Part shown: one piece after another, positions 24,154-32,420 of the stretch
Numbering within the stretch: the stretch's first letter is position 1
Layout of the letters: each line of letters opens with the position of its first letter
Assembly: GCF_024213665.1 (NCBI RefSeq)
Contig: NZ_JANAVP010000029.1
Span: forward strand, 30,504 to 94,503
Direction of reading: 5' to 3'
Origin: Streptomyces sp. A3M-1-3
GTDB lineage: Bacteria; Actinomycetota; Actinomycetes; Streptomycetales; Streptomycetaceae
Length of the DNA: 64,000 nt
Made by a program: the position numbers and the translations under genes
The notes under the pieces: model-generated
Told to the model about the DNA's origin: nothing
Seen by the model: the letters and a program-made list of their open reading frames with translations, nothing else
The model's database searches: none

Positions 24154-25214
24154 CCGAGCTGCCCGCCGCCCAGCACGCCTGGGAGTCGACCTTCCGCACC
24201 GACGAGGACGGCCGCCCCCTCGCCCCGCGCTTCCACCGGCTGCTGATGCTGGACGTCGCGGGCGATCCCGCCGCGGCCGACGTGAAGCATCTGGAGTACG
24301 CCCTGCGCGCGCTCGAAGAGCAACTCCCCTACGGGCCCGGTGGATTGCTCACCTGCCTGGGATGGGGGCCCGGCTGGTTCGAGAACCACACCCCGGCCCG
24401 CTCACCGGTGGCGCGCCCCGTCCCCATGGCCCGCTGGGAGAACCCACGGCTCGAGAGCTTCGACGCCTGCCTGCACCTCGCCTCGGACGACGAGCACACC
24501 CTGGCCGAGGTCACCGGGCAGCTCTTCGGCGACGGCCCACTCGACCAGCGGGAGCGGCTGCGGCTCACCGAGACCCGGACCGGTTTCGTCGGGCGGGGCC
24601 TGCCCGCGGAACGGCGCCCCGGCGCGGCCATCCCCGACCGGGCACCGCTGATGCTCGGCTTCCACTCCGGGCTGCGCGGCAATCAGGCTCCGGAGGACCG
24701 TGTCACCGTCGCCGCCGGGCCGCTCGCCGGCGGCACCACCATGCACGTCAGCTATATCGAGCTGGACGTCGACAGCTGGTACGAGCAGGACCCCGACACC
24801 CGCAGCGCGCAGATGTTCTCACCACGGGTGACGGCCGATGAGGCGGAGAAGCTGGTCGACGACGCGAAGAGCGACGCGGACAGTCTGCCGGCCCTGGCCG
24901 CGGTCCACGGCCGGGTCGGCCACGCCCAGGCCACCGGCCGCGCCCGGCTGCACGGTGTGCCCCGTATCAACCGCCGGGACTTCGCCACGCTGGACCACGG
25001 TTCGCCCGGCACCCACTTCGTGTCGCTCCAGCGCACGATGGAGGACTTCAACGCCACCCGCGCCGTGATGAACGCGGGCGACGCCACCGGCCACCATGCC
25101 CGCATCGGCGTCCGCAGGCGCAACGGGATCAACTCCTTCATGGACGTCCGCAGCCGGGCCACCTTCGCCGTGCCCGCGCGCCGCGACCGCGCGTATCCCC
25201 TGCTCGGCCACTGA
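24150..25214 (+). CDS. Dyp-type peroxidase-like protein
   Basis: 354 residues, GTG start overlapping the previous stop by four bases. The shape matches the Dyp family: LLTCLGWGPGWFENH in the position of the LTVTVGFGP strand, GGTTMHVSYIELDVDSWYEQD in the position of the GGSYLVVRRI-W strand, and a C-terminal arginine-rich segment (RIGVRRRNGINSF). The hallmark GxxDG reads GFHSG here, so the distal catalytic Asp is a Ser. It may bind heme without normal peroxidase chemistry or belong to a sister family. Context suggests oxidative detoxification. Confidence 0.55.
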   Translation: MTELPAAQHAWESTFRTDEDGRPLAPRFHRLLMLDVAGDPAAADVKHLEYALRALEEQLPYGPGGLLTCLGWGPGWFENHTPARSPVARPVPMARWENPRLESFDACLHLASDDEHTLAEVTGQLFGDGPLDQRERLRLTETRTGFVGRGLPAERRPGAAIPDRAPLMLGFHSGLRGNQAPEDRVTVAAGPLAGGTTMHVSYIELDVDSWYEQDPDTRSAQMFSPRVTADEAEKLVDDAKSDADSLPALAAVHGRVGHAQATGRARLHGVPRINRRDFATLDHGSPGTHFVSLQRTMEDFNATRAVMNAGDATGHHARIGVRRRNGINSFMDVRSRATFAVPARRDRAYPLLGH

Positions 25215-25226
25215 ACGGGCCGGGCC

Positions 25227-26138
25227 TCAGCGCACGTTGCACTGGGGCCGGCCGGGCAGCCGCGCCAGGATGAGCTCCAGGGCCCGCTGGGACGCGGAGC
25301 CCGGCTCGGCGCTGAACACCACAGCCCGCTCGCCGGACCCGTCGCAGCACTCGAGCACCGCGGCGGACAGCGTCAGCCGGCCCGCCAGGGGGTGCTCGAA
25401 CCGGGTGGGATCACCGGCGTCCGGGTGTTCGGCCCCGGCGGGTGCGGGCCGCCGCCACAACTCGGCGAACTCCGGGCTGTCCAGGACGAGATCAGCTATC
25501 AGAGCGGTCAGGTCATGGTCCTGGGGATGCTCCCGTGCCGCATGCCGGAGCCGGGCGACCACGTGGGCGGCCTCCTGGTGCCACCGTCCGAAGAGCGACC
25601 GGGTCCGCGGGTCGAGGAAGAGCATCCGGGCCAGGTTGGGGCGCAGCCCGGCCCCGGTCCGCAGCCCCGTCCCCTGCCGCGGCCCCGTACCGGTCCGCCG
25701 GCCGGGCTCGGCCGGGGAATCGCGCAGATGCCAGGCGAGCAGGGCCCGCCCCGGCGGGTTCCACTCGATGACGTTGAGACGGCGGTCGATGACCACCACC
25801 GGCAGCGCGGTCAGCGAGGTGGCGATCCGGCGCATTCCACTGCCGGGCGGCGAGGGGGTGGCCCGCTGCGCGAGCCAGTACAGATGGGCCCGTTGAACGC
25901 CGTCGAGCAGCAGAGCCCCGGCGAGTGCTTCGAGCACGGACCGGGAGACGCGCCGGGCTCTGCCCTGCTCGATCCGGGCGTAGTAGTCGGGACTGATCCC
26001 GGCGAGCCGCGCCAGCTCCTCGCGGCGCAGACCCGGAACACGGCGGCGCGCGGCGCTGGTCGAGAGCCCGATGTCCTCGGGCCTGACACGGCGGCGCTGG
26101 GCGCGCAGGAAGTCTCCTAAGCAGGCAGGCAGGTACAT
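25227..26138 (-). CDS. XRE-family regulator with MmyB-like ligand-binding domain
   Basis: 303 residues from the ATG at 26138. N-terminal HTH: FLRAQRRRVRPEDIGL...RRVPGLRREELARLAGISPDYYARIEQGRARRVSRSVLEALAGAL. The C-terminal half has the MmyB-like layout (VVVIDRRLNVIEWNPPGRALLAW; FLDPRTRSLFGRWHQEAAHVVARLR; EFAELWRR). Such proteins are common Streptomyces repressors or activators of neighbouring redox genes. It is convergent with the Dyp-like gene and followed upstream by a paralogue on the same strand. Confidence 0.88.
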   Translation of the reverse strand: MYLPACLGDFLRAQRRRVRPEDIGLSTSAARRRVPGLRREELARLAGISPDYYARIEQGRARRVSRSVLEALAGALLLDGVQRAHLYWLAQRATPSPPGSGMRRIATSLTALPVVVIDRRLNVIEWNPPGRALLAWHLRDSPAEPGRRTGTGPRQGTGLRTGAGLRPNLARMLFLDPRTRSLFGRWHQEAAHVVARLRHAAREHPQDHDLTALIADLVLDSPEFAELWRRPAPAGAEHPDAGDPTRFEHPLAGRLTLSAAVLECCDGSGERAVVFSAEPGSASQRALELILARLPGRPQCNVR

Positions 26139-26225
26139 GCTGCCAATTTTCCAACGGCAGCCGCCCCGCACCCAGCCCCCCAGCCTGCCCCTGTCAGTCA
26201 CCCCTCCGCTTACGGACGGGCACAT

Positions 26226-27095
26226 TCAGTTGGTTTCCCCGTTCCCCAGCAGCGAGCGGAGTGCTTCCTCCGACGCCGAGCCGGATTCGGCCTGGTAGAG
26301 GATGACGCACTGGTCCGGTGCGTCGGGCAGGCGGAGCGTCTCGAACGTAAGCGTCAGGCGGCCGACGGCCGGGTGGTGCAGATACCGGGTGCCGTGGGTC
26401 TTGTCCCACACCACGTGGCCGGACCACATCTCGGCGAACTCCGGGCTGCCGGCCGAGAGTTTGTGGATCAGCGCGGACAGTCCCGGGTCGTTGGGATAGC
26501 GGCCGACCATCACGCGCAGAAAGCCCGCCAGTTCGTGGGCCTCGTCCATCCACACCGGATACAGCTCGCGCGCACCGGGCTCCAGGAAGACCAGTTCGGC
26601 GAGGTTGGGGAGTACGTCCCGGCCGTCCGGCCCCTTGAAGTCGATGTGACCGGTGAAGAGCGCGCGGGCCAGCTCGTTCCAGGCCAGGATGTTCATCTGC
26701 CGGCCAAGGATGATTGCCGGCCCTTGCCGGTACGCGGCCACCATCCGGGCCACGGCCGGCCGGGCGGACTCGGCCGGTGTCACCACCCGGGAAGCGGGGC
26801 CCGCGGTTCCGGCCAGATCGTGCAGATGCGCCCGTTCGTCCGGGCTCAGCCGCAGAGCGGTGGCGAGGGCGTCCAGGACTTCGGGGGAGGCGCTGCGGTT
26901 CTGCCCCTGTTCGAGCCTCGTGTAGTAGTTGACACTCACGCGGGCGAGTTGAGCCACCTCTTCGCGCCGCAGCCCGGCCACGCGCCGGTGCTTGCCGTCA
27001 CCGTCCAGGCCGACGTCCTCGGGCCTGAGTCGAGCGCGTCTCGTCTGGAGGAACCGCCCCAGTTCTGTCCGGAGCGCCCCCGTTGTCCTCTGCAC
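26226..27095 (-). CDS. XRE-family regulator with MmyB-like ligand-binding domain (paralogue)
   Basis: 289 residues from a GTG at 27095 preceded by AAAGG; the open frame extends 36 codons further but is Pro-rich and has no ribosome site. HTH in RRVAGLRREEVAQLARVSVNYYTRLEQGQNRSASPEVLDALATALRL; MmyB-like domain with AIILGRQMNILAWNELARALF and ELVFLEPGARELYPVWMDEAHELAGFLRVMVGRYP. Same architecture as the adjacent gene, 87 bases away, which suggests an old tandem duplication. Targets are not visible; upstream is the gene-poor border region. Confidence 0.88.
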   Translation of the reverse strand: MQRTTGALRTELGRFLQTRRARLRPEDVGLDGDGKHRRVAGLRREEVAQLARVSVNYYTRLEQGQNRSASPEVLDALATALRLSPDERAHLHDLAGTAGPASRVVTPAESARPAVARMVAAYRQGPAIILGRQMNILAWNELARALFTGHIDFKGPDGRDVLPNLAELVFLEPGARELYPVWMDEAHELAGFLRVMVGRYPNDPGLSALIHKLSAGSPEFAEMWSGHVVWDKTHGTRYLHHPAVGRLTLTFETLRLPDAPDQCVILYQAESGSASEEALRSLLGNGETN

Positions 27096-28782
27096 GATGG
27101 ATCGCCTTTCGGAGTCGCGGCGCACCGGAGATGGCCGCGGAGGTTGTGGTGTCCCGGGTAACGACGGGGCCGCTTCCGTTCCCTCGGCAGGCGGGGGTGT
27201 CACGGCGAGGGTGTCCGCGGGTGGGTAGAGCGTCCGCGTGGTCGTCGCGGATCCGTCACCTCGTCAAGCCAGCACAGTCCGCGCGTCAACTCCACGTTCC
27301 CCCCAAGGTGAACGGATATCAACTCTGCTGTTCCGGTGAACTGTTTATCTGTCAATCACCGGGATTTGCTGTGTGCGCATCGAACTCGTCTTGGCGGGAT
27401 CTTATCGAATGGAATGGGCCGCAGTCGACAATTTCGAAGATTAGTACGGTCGGTATGTTCTGGTATCCCCGCATAACAGCCGGTCTGGCGCGGCGCCACA
27501 TGTCGGTCGGATGCCGGGCGGACAGATCGGCCGGATGCGTCGCGGGGCTGATTCCAGGTGTTGGCCGGGAGGGGGATTCGACGGGACGAACGAGTGTTGA
27601 ATTCGAAAGCGTTCGTCGCCCTGGAGGGTGTCTCCTCGACGTGTCGGAATGCTCTCAAGTCACGTCCGCGATGCGGAAACGGGAGTTCCTGTACGGGATT
27701 CAATCAACGCCGACGCAGGTTCGGCCATTTCCCGGCCCTTGGCGCGGGGCAGTGGCCCGGCGCGGCCGACGTATGCGCGGAGGACGTCGGAGCCGGCCAT
27801 CGGTGATCGAGGGCTCACCCGGCGGGGACTCGACACCGTGGCTGAGGCGCATCGCCCGCTGGTGCGGCTGCGCGGGAGAAGCAGCTCGCCGCCGCTCTCA
27901 CTGGCGTCGCGGACGCCGTCTTCTCGGGCACGAGCGGCTACCGGGCACCGGTCCCGATGGAGCGTCTCGCACTTCATCGCCTACCCGGTCGCCGACGGCA
28001 CACCGCTCAACTTCCTCGCCGTCGTTCCCGACCGTGAGTGGACGGTCGAGTCGTGGTCCACCGAGGGCAGCGCCACCGAACTGTTGCGGGCCCCCGAAGG
28101 CTGGCATCCGTTCGTCACCGAGGTCATCCGTGCGGCCGGCCGCCCTGGCCGCTGGGCGCTGGAGGACGCGGTGGTGCTGCCAGGATCCTGGGCGGTACGG
28201 ACCCGGGCGGGGTGGCGGAGGCCCTGCGCCGCACGGCCTTTGTCCATCCGGATGCCGTGCTGATCGGCTCGGTCGCTTTCGGACCCGGGTGCTCGGGCGG
28301 TCCCCCGGAGCTTCCTGGTCGAGGGTCTGAGCGCCATCAGTACGCCGTTCCTGGAGCTCAGCTACACCACGGTCAGCAAGCCCGCGGTCTTCACCGGCCG
28401 GGCCGAACCCGAAGGCGAGCACGACCCCAGCTACCGCTACCTGTTCATGCCCCTGCGGACCCACTGAAGCGCGGCCCCGACGGACGCACGGGCGAGCGCG
28501 GCCCGCGGTGGCCCTGGCCTGACTGATCGCGCAACCCCAGGTGGTCGCTCCGATCGCGAGCAGCCGGACGCCCGAGCAGCTGGCCGAACTGCTCACGGCG
28601 GTCGGGTCGTATCGACGGTGATGTGGCCGTCGTCGAAGGGATCGAATTTGCTGCCAATGTCCGCGCGGTCGACGAGGTGGCGCTGGAGGAGTTCTGCACC
28701 ACCGTGGCTCCCTGTTTCGGGGCGGCCTACCGGAATCCCCGCCGGGGCTTCTGGTGCAGCCAGGTAGGCAGCTTGGGGCTGG
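27096..28782. other. Gene-poor region with degraded coding remnants
   Basis: No intact gene fits this 1.7 kb. The part 27230-27600 is noticeably richer in A and T than its surroundings and shows no codon bias in any frame. From about 27850 fragments with protein-like sequence appear in different plus-strand frames (see pseudogene entry). Around 28300-28467 one frame reads RSFLVEGLSAISTPFLELSY up to YLFMPLRTH and a stop; around 28620-28780 another reads AVVEGIEFAANVRAVDEVALEEF. I recognise neither. The region looks like the decayed margin of the accessory block. Confidence 0.6.
27850..28250 (+). pseudogene. Remnant of an FAD-dependent (salicylate-hydroxylase-like) monooxygenase
   Basis: Three plus-strand frames in succession give pieces of one family. 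The first reads AAALTGVADAVFSGTSGYRAPVPMERL (family: DPVFSGxxAYRGLVP). The second reads HFIAYPVADGTPLNFLAVVPD...WTVESWSTEGS...GWHPFVTEVIRAAGRPGRWALEDA. The third reads RILGGTDPGGVAEALRR, like the LARLLA-ALRRYE segment. At least two frameshifts and a deletion of the GD-motif region separate them. The N-terminal FAD-binding part is missing. It is not functional as read. Confidence 0.55.
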
Positions 28783-30465
28783 CTACTTCGCGTCGGCATA
28801 GCACTCCACCACCGCCGTCGTGAACGGGAACCGCACCGGCGTCTCACCGAAGGTGATCCGCCCGGCCAGATCACCGGCCGCGCGGATCGCCTCCGCGACC
28901 GCCTCCGCTTCCTCGGCCGGGCAGTGCACGATCACCTCGTCGTGCTGGAAGAAGACCAGCTCGGCCTTCATGCCGGCGATCGTCCGGCGCAACGCGGCCA
29001 TCATCAGCAGCGCCCAGTCGGCGGCGCTGCCCTGGACGACGAAGTTCCGGGTGAAGCGGCCCCGGGCGCGGGAATTGCGCGAAGCGTATCCGAGGGTGAA
29101 CTCCCCCTCCTGCGACGCTGCTTGGTCGTCCTCCTGGGGGATTCCCGCCTCGTCGTCGTCCCCCGATCCCGCCGCGGGCGGGCAGGTGCGGCCCAGCCAG
29201 GTCCGTACGAGCCGCCCCTCTTCGCCCGCGCGGGCCGCGTCGTCGACGTACGCCACGGCCCGTGGGAAGCGGCGGCGGAGTGCGGCGAGGTTCTTCAGGC
29301 CGTCGCCGGAGGTCTGCCCGTACATCGCGCCCAGCACGGCGATCTTCGCCTTGTCGCGGTCGCCGGAGAACGCCCGGTCCGACACCGCCTTGTAGAGGTC
29401 GCCGGGCCGGCCGGCCACCTCCATCAGGCCCGGGTCGCGCGAGATCGCGGCCAGCACCCGCGGCTCCATCTGGTCGGCGTCCGCGACGACGAGGCGCCAG
29501 CCCGGATCGGCGACGACGGCCCGCCGGATCACCTTCGGGATCTGCAACGCTCCGCCGCCGTTGGTCGCCCAGCGGCCGGTGACCGTCCCGCCGGGCAGGT
29601 ACTCGGGTCTGAATCGGCCCTGCCGCACCCAGTTCTGGAGCCATCCCCAGCTGTGTGCCGTGTAGATCCGGTACAGCTTCTTGTACGCGATGAGCGGCGC
29701 GACGGCGGGGTGTTCGATTTCTGCCAGCTCCCAGCGCCGGGTGGACTTCACCTTGATGCCTGCTTGGGCGAAGGCTTTGATGACGTCGGCGGCCAATTCG
29801 GGCCGTACGCGTCGGCCGAAGGCCGCCGACACCTCGTCCGCCAGCTCGGCCATCCGGCGCGGATCTCCGCCGCCCGCGTACCGCACGCCGAGCAGCTCGT
29901 CCAGCAGAGCCCGGTGCACATCGGCCCGCCAGGGCAGGCCGGCCCGGTTCATCTCGGCGGCCACCAGCATCCCCGCCGACTCGGCCGCGGTCAGCAGTCG
30001 CATGCGGTCGGGATGCTCGGCGGCGTCGTGACGGCGCTGCTGGTCGGCGTACACCTCGAGCAGCGCTTCGAAGGGGACGGGCACCGGCTGTGGCTCGAAC
30101 AGGGAGGACTGCGAGGCGGGCTCGGCGGACCGCTGCGGCGGATCGGGCGGTACGGGTGCGTGGCACAGCCGCGCGTAGGCAGCGGCCGCCGAACGGGGCT
30201 CGCCGAGCCGGCCCTCGTGGCCGAGCAGCAGCTGCTCGGCGTCCTCGATGTCGTAACACCGCTCGACGCGGACGCCTGCGGCGAGCAGGCGCGGATAGAT
30301 CTCGTGCGTCGACCGCCAGACCCATCGGGTCGCCGTCGGCCGAGCCCGGACGGCCTCGACCAGGTCGCGCTCGATCCGCACGGGCCCAGCGGGCAGCGCG
30401 TCAGCCCCCAGGGGCACGACATGAACCCCTCCCTCGCCCTCGCCGAGGGCCCACCGGTCGCTCAT
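28783..30465 (-). CDS. DNA polymerase I-like protein (3'-5' exonuclease/polymerase family A)
   Basis: 560 residues, ATG at 30465. The C-terminal half is a family A polymerase: FRPEYLPGGTVTGRWATNGGGALQIPKVIRRAVVADPG, motif A RLVVADADQMEPRVLAAIS, motif B-like DRDKAKIAVLGAMYGQTSGDG, motif C region ELVFFQHDEVIVHCP (HDE). The N-terminal region is short and diverged, lacking an obvious 5' nuclease. It is shorter than PolA (about 900 residues) and matches the second PolA-like protein common in Streptomyces, sometimes labelled bifunctional 3'-5' exonuclease/DNA polymerase. It marks the start of what I take as conserved chromosome. Confidence 0.88.
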   Translation of the reverse strand: MSDRWALGEGEGGVHVVPLGADALPAGPVRIERDLVEAVRARPTATRWVWRSTHEIYPRLLAAGVRVERCYDIEDAEQLLLGHEGRLGEPRSAAAAYARLCHAPVPPDPPQRSAEPASQSSLFEPQPVPVPFEALLEVYADQQRRHDAAEHPDRMRLLTAAESAGMLVAAEMNRAGLPWRADVHRALLDELLGVRYAGGGDPRRMAELADEVSAAFGRRVRPELAADVIKAFAQAGIKVKSTRRWELAEIEHPAVAPLIAYKKLYRIYTAHSWGWLQNWVRQGRFRPEYLPGGTVTGRWATNGGGALQIPKVIRRAVVADPGWRLVVADADQMEPRVLAAISRDPGLMEVAGRPGDLYKAVSDRAFSGDRDKAKIAVLGAMYGQTSGDGLKNLAALRRRFPRAVAYVDDAARAGEEGRLVRTWLGRTCPPAAGSGDDDEAGIPQEDDQAASQEGEFTLGYASRNSRARGRFTRNFVVQGSAADWALLMMAALRRTIAGMKAELVFFQHDEVIVHCPAEEAEAVAEAIRAAGDLAGRITFGETPVRFPFTTAVVECYADAK

Positions 30466-30522
30466 GGTTTCGAGTGTGGCAGCGGGGACTGACAGCGGGG
30501 ACGAACGCGGGCGCCCCGCACC

Positions 30523-30556
30523 GCTGAGGTGCGTACCCGCAGGTACGCACCTCAGC
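30523..30556 (-). terminator. Perfect 15-bp hairpin between small basic protein gene and polymerase gene
   Basis: GCTGAGGTGCGTACC (30523-30537) and GGTACGCACCTCAGC (30542-30556) pair exactly around a CGCA tetraloop. It lies 20 bases past the stop of the small gene on the minus strand and before the polymerase start. No T-run; GC-rich actinobacterial terminators often lack one. Confidence 0.75.
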
Positions 30557-30576
30557 GTTCAGCTTCTGGACCGCGG

Positions 30577-30744
30577 TCAGCTGTGCTTCGGCCGGCCCTT
30601 GCCCTGCATGTGGGACGGCGCAGCCTGCGTCTCCGGACGGCCGGGCTGCGTCTCCAGCGACTCGTTGTGCTGCTGGGGTCCACGCTCGGCCGTGTTGCGG
30701 GGCTGCTGCTTGTTGCTGCGGTCGCGGTTCTTGTTCTTCGCCAT
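30577..30744 (-). CDS. Small hydrophilic basic protein, unknown function
   Basis: 55 residues from the ATG at 30744, which has AGGAG eight bases upstream. It begins MAKNKNRDRSNKQQPRN and is rich in Lys, Arg, Gln and Asn, ending HMQGKGRPKHS; no hydrophobic core, so probably disordered. It has its own ribosome site and a hairpin after the stop, which supports a real gene. I recall similar short basic proteins in Streptomyces but no function. Confidence 0.65.
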   Translation of the reverse strand: MAKNKNRDRSNKQQPRNTAERGPQQHNESLETQPGRPETQAAPSHMQGKGRPKHS

Positions 30745-31098
30745 GGTCGTTTCTCCTGAGAGAACTTGGGGGGATGGTGCGTCGTCCCCATGGAAGGGAT
30801 GACGTTCACCTCCAGTCACCTTCGCAGGACCCGGCCAAGAGCACACTTCGAAGCATCACCCTGCGTGATGACGGCCGGTCAGGCTACCCCCGCGTCACCC
30901 GCACGGCGGGCAGCACCGCCACCGTCACCGGCGCGGACAGCCGGGCCAGCGCCGCGCCCAGGCCCGTGAGGCGGCAGTGCCGCGGGCGTTGCGTGAAGTC
31001 AGCAGCCCCCGGGGGCCGAACCCCGGGCTCGAACCCCCATGCGAGTAGGGGGAGAGTAACAGCCGCCTCACCCGCCCCAGAGGGCAGCGGCAAGCGGC
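30745..31098. other. Intergenic stretch without a convincing gene
   Basis: 354 bases. The left 100 bases are the promoter side of the small basic gene. The rest is very GC-rich with short palindromes (CCCCCGGGGG near 31006) and a minus-strand shadow frame without a ribosome site. A GGGCTCGAACCCCC string near 31027 resembles a tRNA T-arm, but no matching acceptor or anticodon arms are found. Confidence 0.5.
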
Positions 31099-31905
31099 CT
31101 ATGCCCCAGCCAACACCTGCGCGTACACCTCCAGCGCGGGACGCGGCCGCCGGCCCAGCAGGGTGGCCAGGTCGCCTCCCGTGGCGTCCATGAAGCCCGC
31201 CGAGATCGCCGAGTACGTGCCCACCAGCATGGGCACCTGGAAGGGCTGCGCACCGGACGCGGCGATCGACTCCCGGGCTTCCGCCAGGCTGCCCGGCTCG
31301 TACGGGACCGCGAGCGCGGCCGCCAAGTCGGATCCGCCCAGGGCGCGTTCACCGACCAGTTCGTACACCCGCTCCGCGTGCTCGGCGGCCGAGACCGCCA
31401 CCCGTGCCGCCGCATCGGCCAGGTCCTCGCGCGCCACCGCCGCGAGCCGGCCGGAGCCCAGCGGTGCGGTGATGCGGCCGTCCGGGCCGGGCGGTGCCAG
31501 GAGCGCGAGCAGTTCCGCGTACAGACCGTTGCGCAGGATCGTCCAGTCCAGGGCGCTTTCGCGCAGCCGGCGCTCGGTCCAGCGGTGGGGGAGCGCGTAC
31601 GCCAGGTGGTCACCGGCCGCCGAGAGGCTGGTGTACACGACGTGCCGTACGCCCGCCTGCTCGGCGGCGGAGATCGCCGCCTCGTGCCGGGCGATTACGA
31701 TGTCGTCCTCGCCGTACCCGGCCGAGATCAGCAGCAGGGTTCCGGCACCCGCGAAGCCGTCCGCCAGCGACGCCGGGTCGTCGAAGTCGATGCGCCGCTC
31801 GGCGGGGCCCGGCTGACGGGTGCCCAGGACCACATCCTGCCGTCCCGCGAGCCGCTGTGCGATCAGCCTGCCGAGTCCGCCGCCTGCGCCGGTGACCAGA
31901 ATCAT
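31099..31905 (-). CDS. NmrA-family NAD(P)-binding protein (QorB-like)
   Basis: 268 residues from the ATG at 31905 (GGGGGAG nine bases upstream). Rossmann start MILVTGAGGGLGRLIAQRLAGR with the GxxGxxG pattern, then GAGTLLLISAGYGEDDIVIARHEAAISAAEQAGVRHVVYTSLSAAGDH, typical of NmrA/QorB proteins, which reduce quinones or sense NAD(P) state. It diverges from an HxlR regulator 87 bases away; HxlR/NmrA divergent pairs are a common Streptomyces redox arrangement, and the regulator probably controls this gene. Confidence 0.88.
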   Translation of the reverse strand: MILVTGAGGGLGRLIAQRLAGRQDVVLGTRQPGPAERRIDFDDPASLADGFAGAGTLLLISAGYGEDDIVIARHEAAISAAEQAGVRHVVYTSLSAAGDHLAYALPHRWTERRLRESALDWTILRNGLYAELLALLAPPGPDGRITAPLGSGRLAAVAREDLADAAARVAVSAAEHAERVYELVGERALGGSDLAAALAVPYEPGSLAEARESIAASGAQPFQVPMLVGTYSAISAGFMDATGGDLATLLGRRPRPALEVYAQVLAGA

Positions 31906-31992
31906 GGTGGAGCTCTCCCCCGGTGAGTGGTTCCGTTCGGTAACTGCGACCATCCTGGTAGCGGCGGCGCATTCCCGTAAGGAGGCACATCG

Positions 31993-32415
31993 ATGTCAGC
32001 AGGGCACATGGCGGTAACCACCGGGCCCGCGCCCGGGCCGGAGCCGGAGCCCGTGGTGAGCTGCGCCCCTCCGCACGACGACTGCGGCATCAGGGATGTC
32101 CTGGACCGGCTCGGCGACAAGTGGTCGGTGCTGGTCGTGGTGGAACTCGCGTCGGGCGTACGGAGATTCAAGGAGCTTCAGCGCGCGGTCGACGGCATCT
32201 CGCAGCGCATGCTCACTCTCACCGTCCGCCGCCTGGAGCGCGACGGCCTGGTGTCGCGGACCGTGTACCCCACCGTGCCGACGCAGGTCGAGTACGAACT
32301 TACCGAGCTGGGCCACAGCCTCACCCACCTCATCAAGGCCCTCGCCGGCTGGTCCCTGGACCACCGCGCCGCCATCGCGGGCGCGCGCCGCGCCTGGGAC
32401 GAGGCAGCCGGCTGA
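31993..32415 (+). CDS. HxlR-family transcriptional regulator
   Basis: 140 residues, ATG at 31993 with AAGGAGG upstream. The HxlR winged helix is clear: CGIRDVLDRLGDKWSVLVVVELASGVRRFKELQRAVDGISQRMLTLTVRRLERDGLVSRTVYPTVPTQVEYELTELGHSLTHLIKALAGWS. One Cys (in HDDCGIRD, also CAPP before it) is in the place where redox-sensing HxlR/QorR/HypR proteins carry their reactive Cys. It likely senses electrophiles and controls the divergent NmrA-like gene. Only five bases separate it from the DUF2786 gene downstream. Confidence 0.92.
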   Translation: MSAGHMAVTTGPAPGPEPEPVVSCAPPHDDCGIRDVLDRLGDKWSVLVVVELASGVRRFKELQRAVDGISQRMLTLTVRRLERDGLVSRTVYPTVPTQVEYELTELGHSLTHLIKALAGWSLDHRAAIAGARRAWDEAAG

Positions 32416-32420
32416 CGGAC

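Noticed and set aside
27648..27720. Short piece LSSHVRDAETGVPV resembling the N-terminus of hydroxyisourate hydrolase
   Set aside because: Only about 14 residues match and the frame then loses similarity; could be chance or debris.
28924..30492. Plus-strand open frame of 522 codons opposite the polymerase gene
   Set aside because: Shadow composition; polymerase motifs are on the minus strand.
31027..31042. T-arm-like string GGGCTCGAACCCCC
   Set aside because: No acceptor stem, anticodon arm or D-arm at the right distances on either strand.
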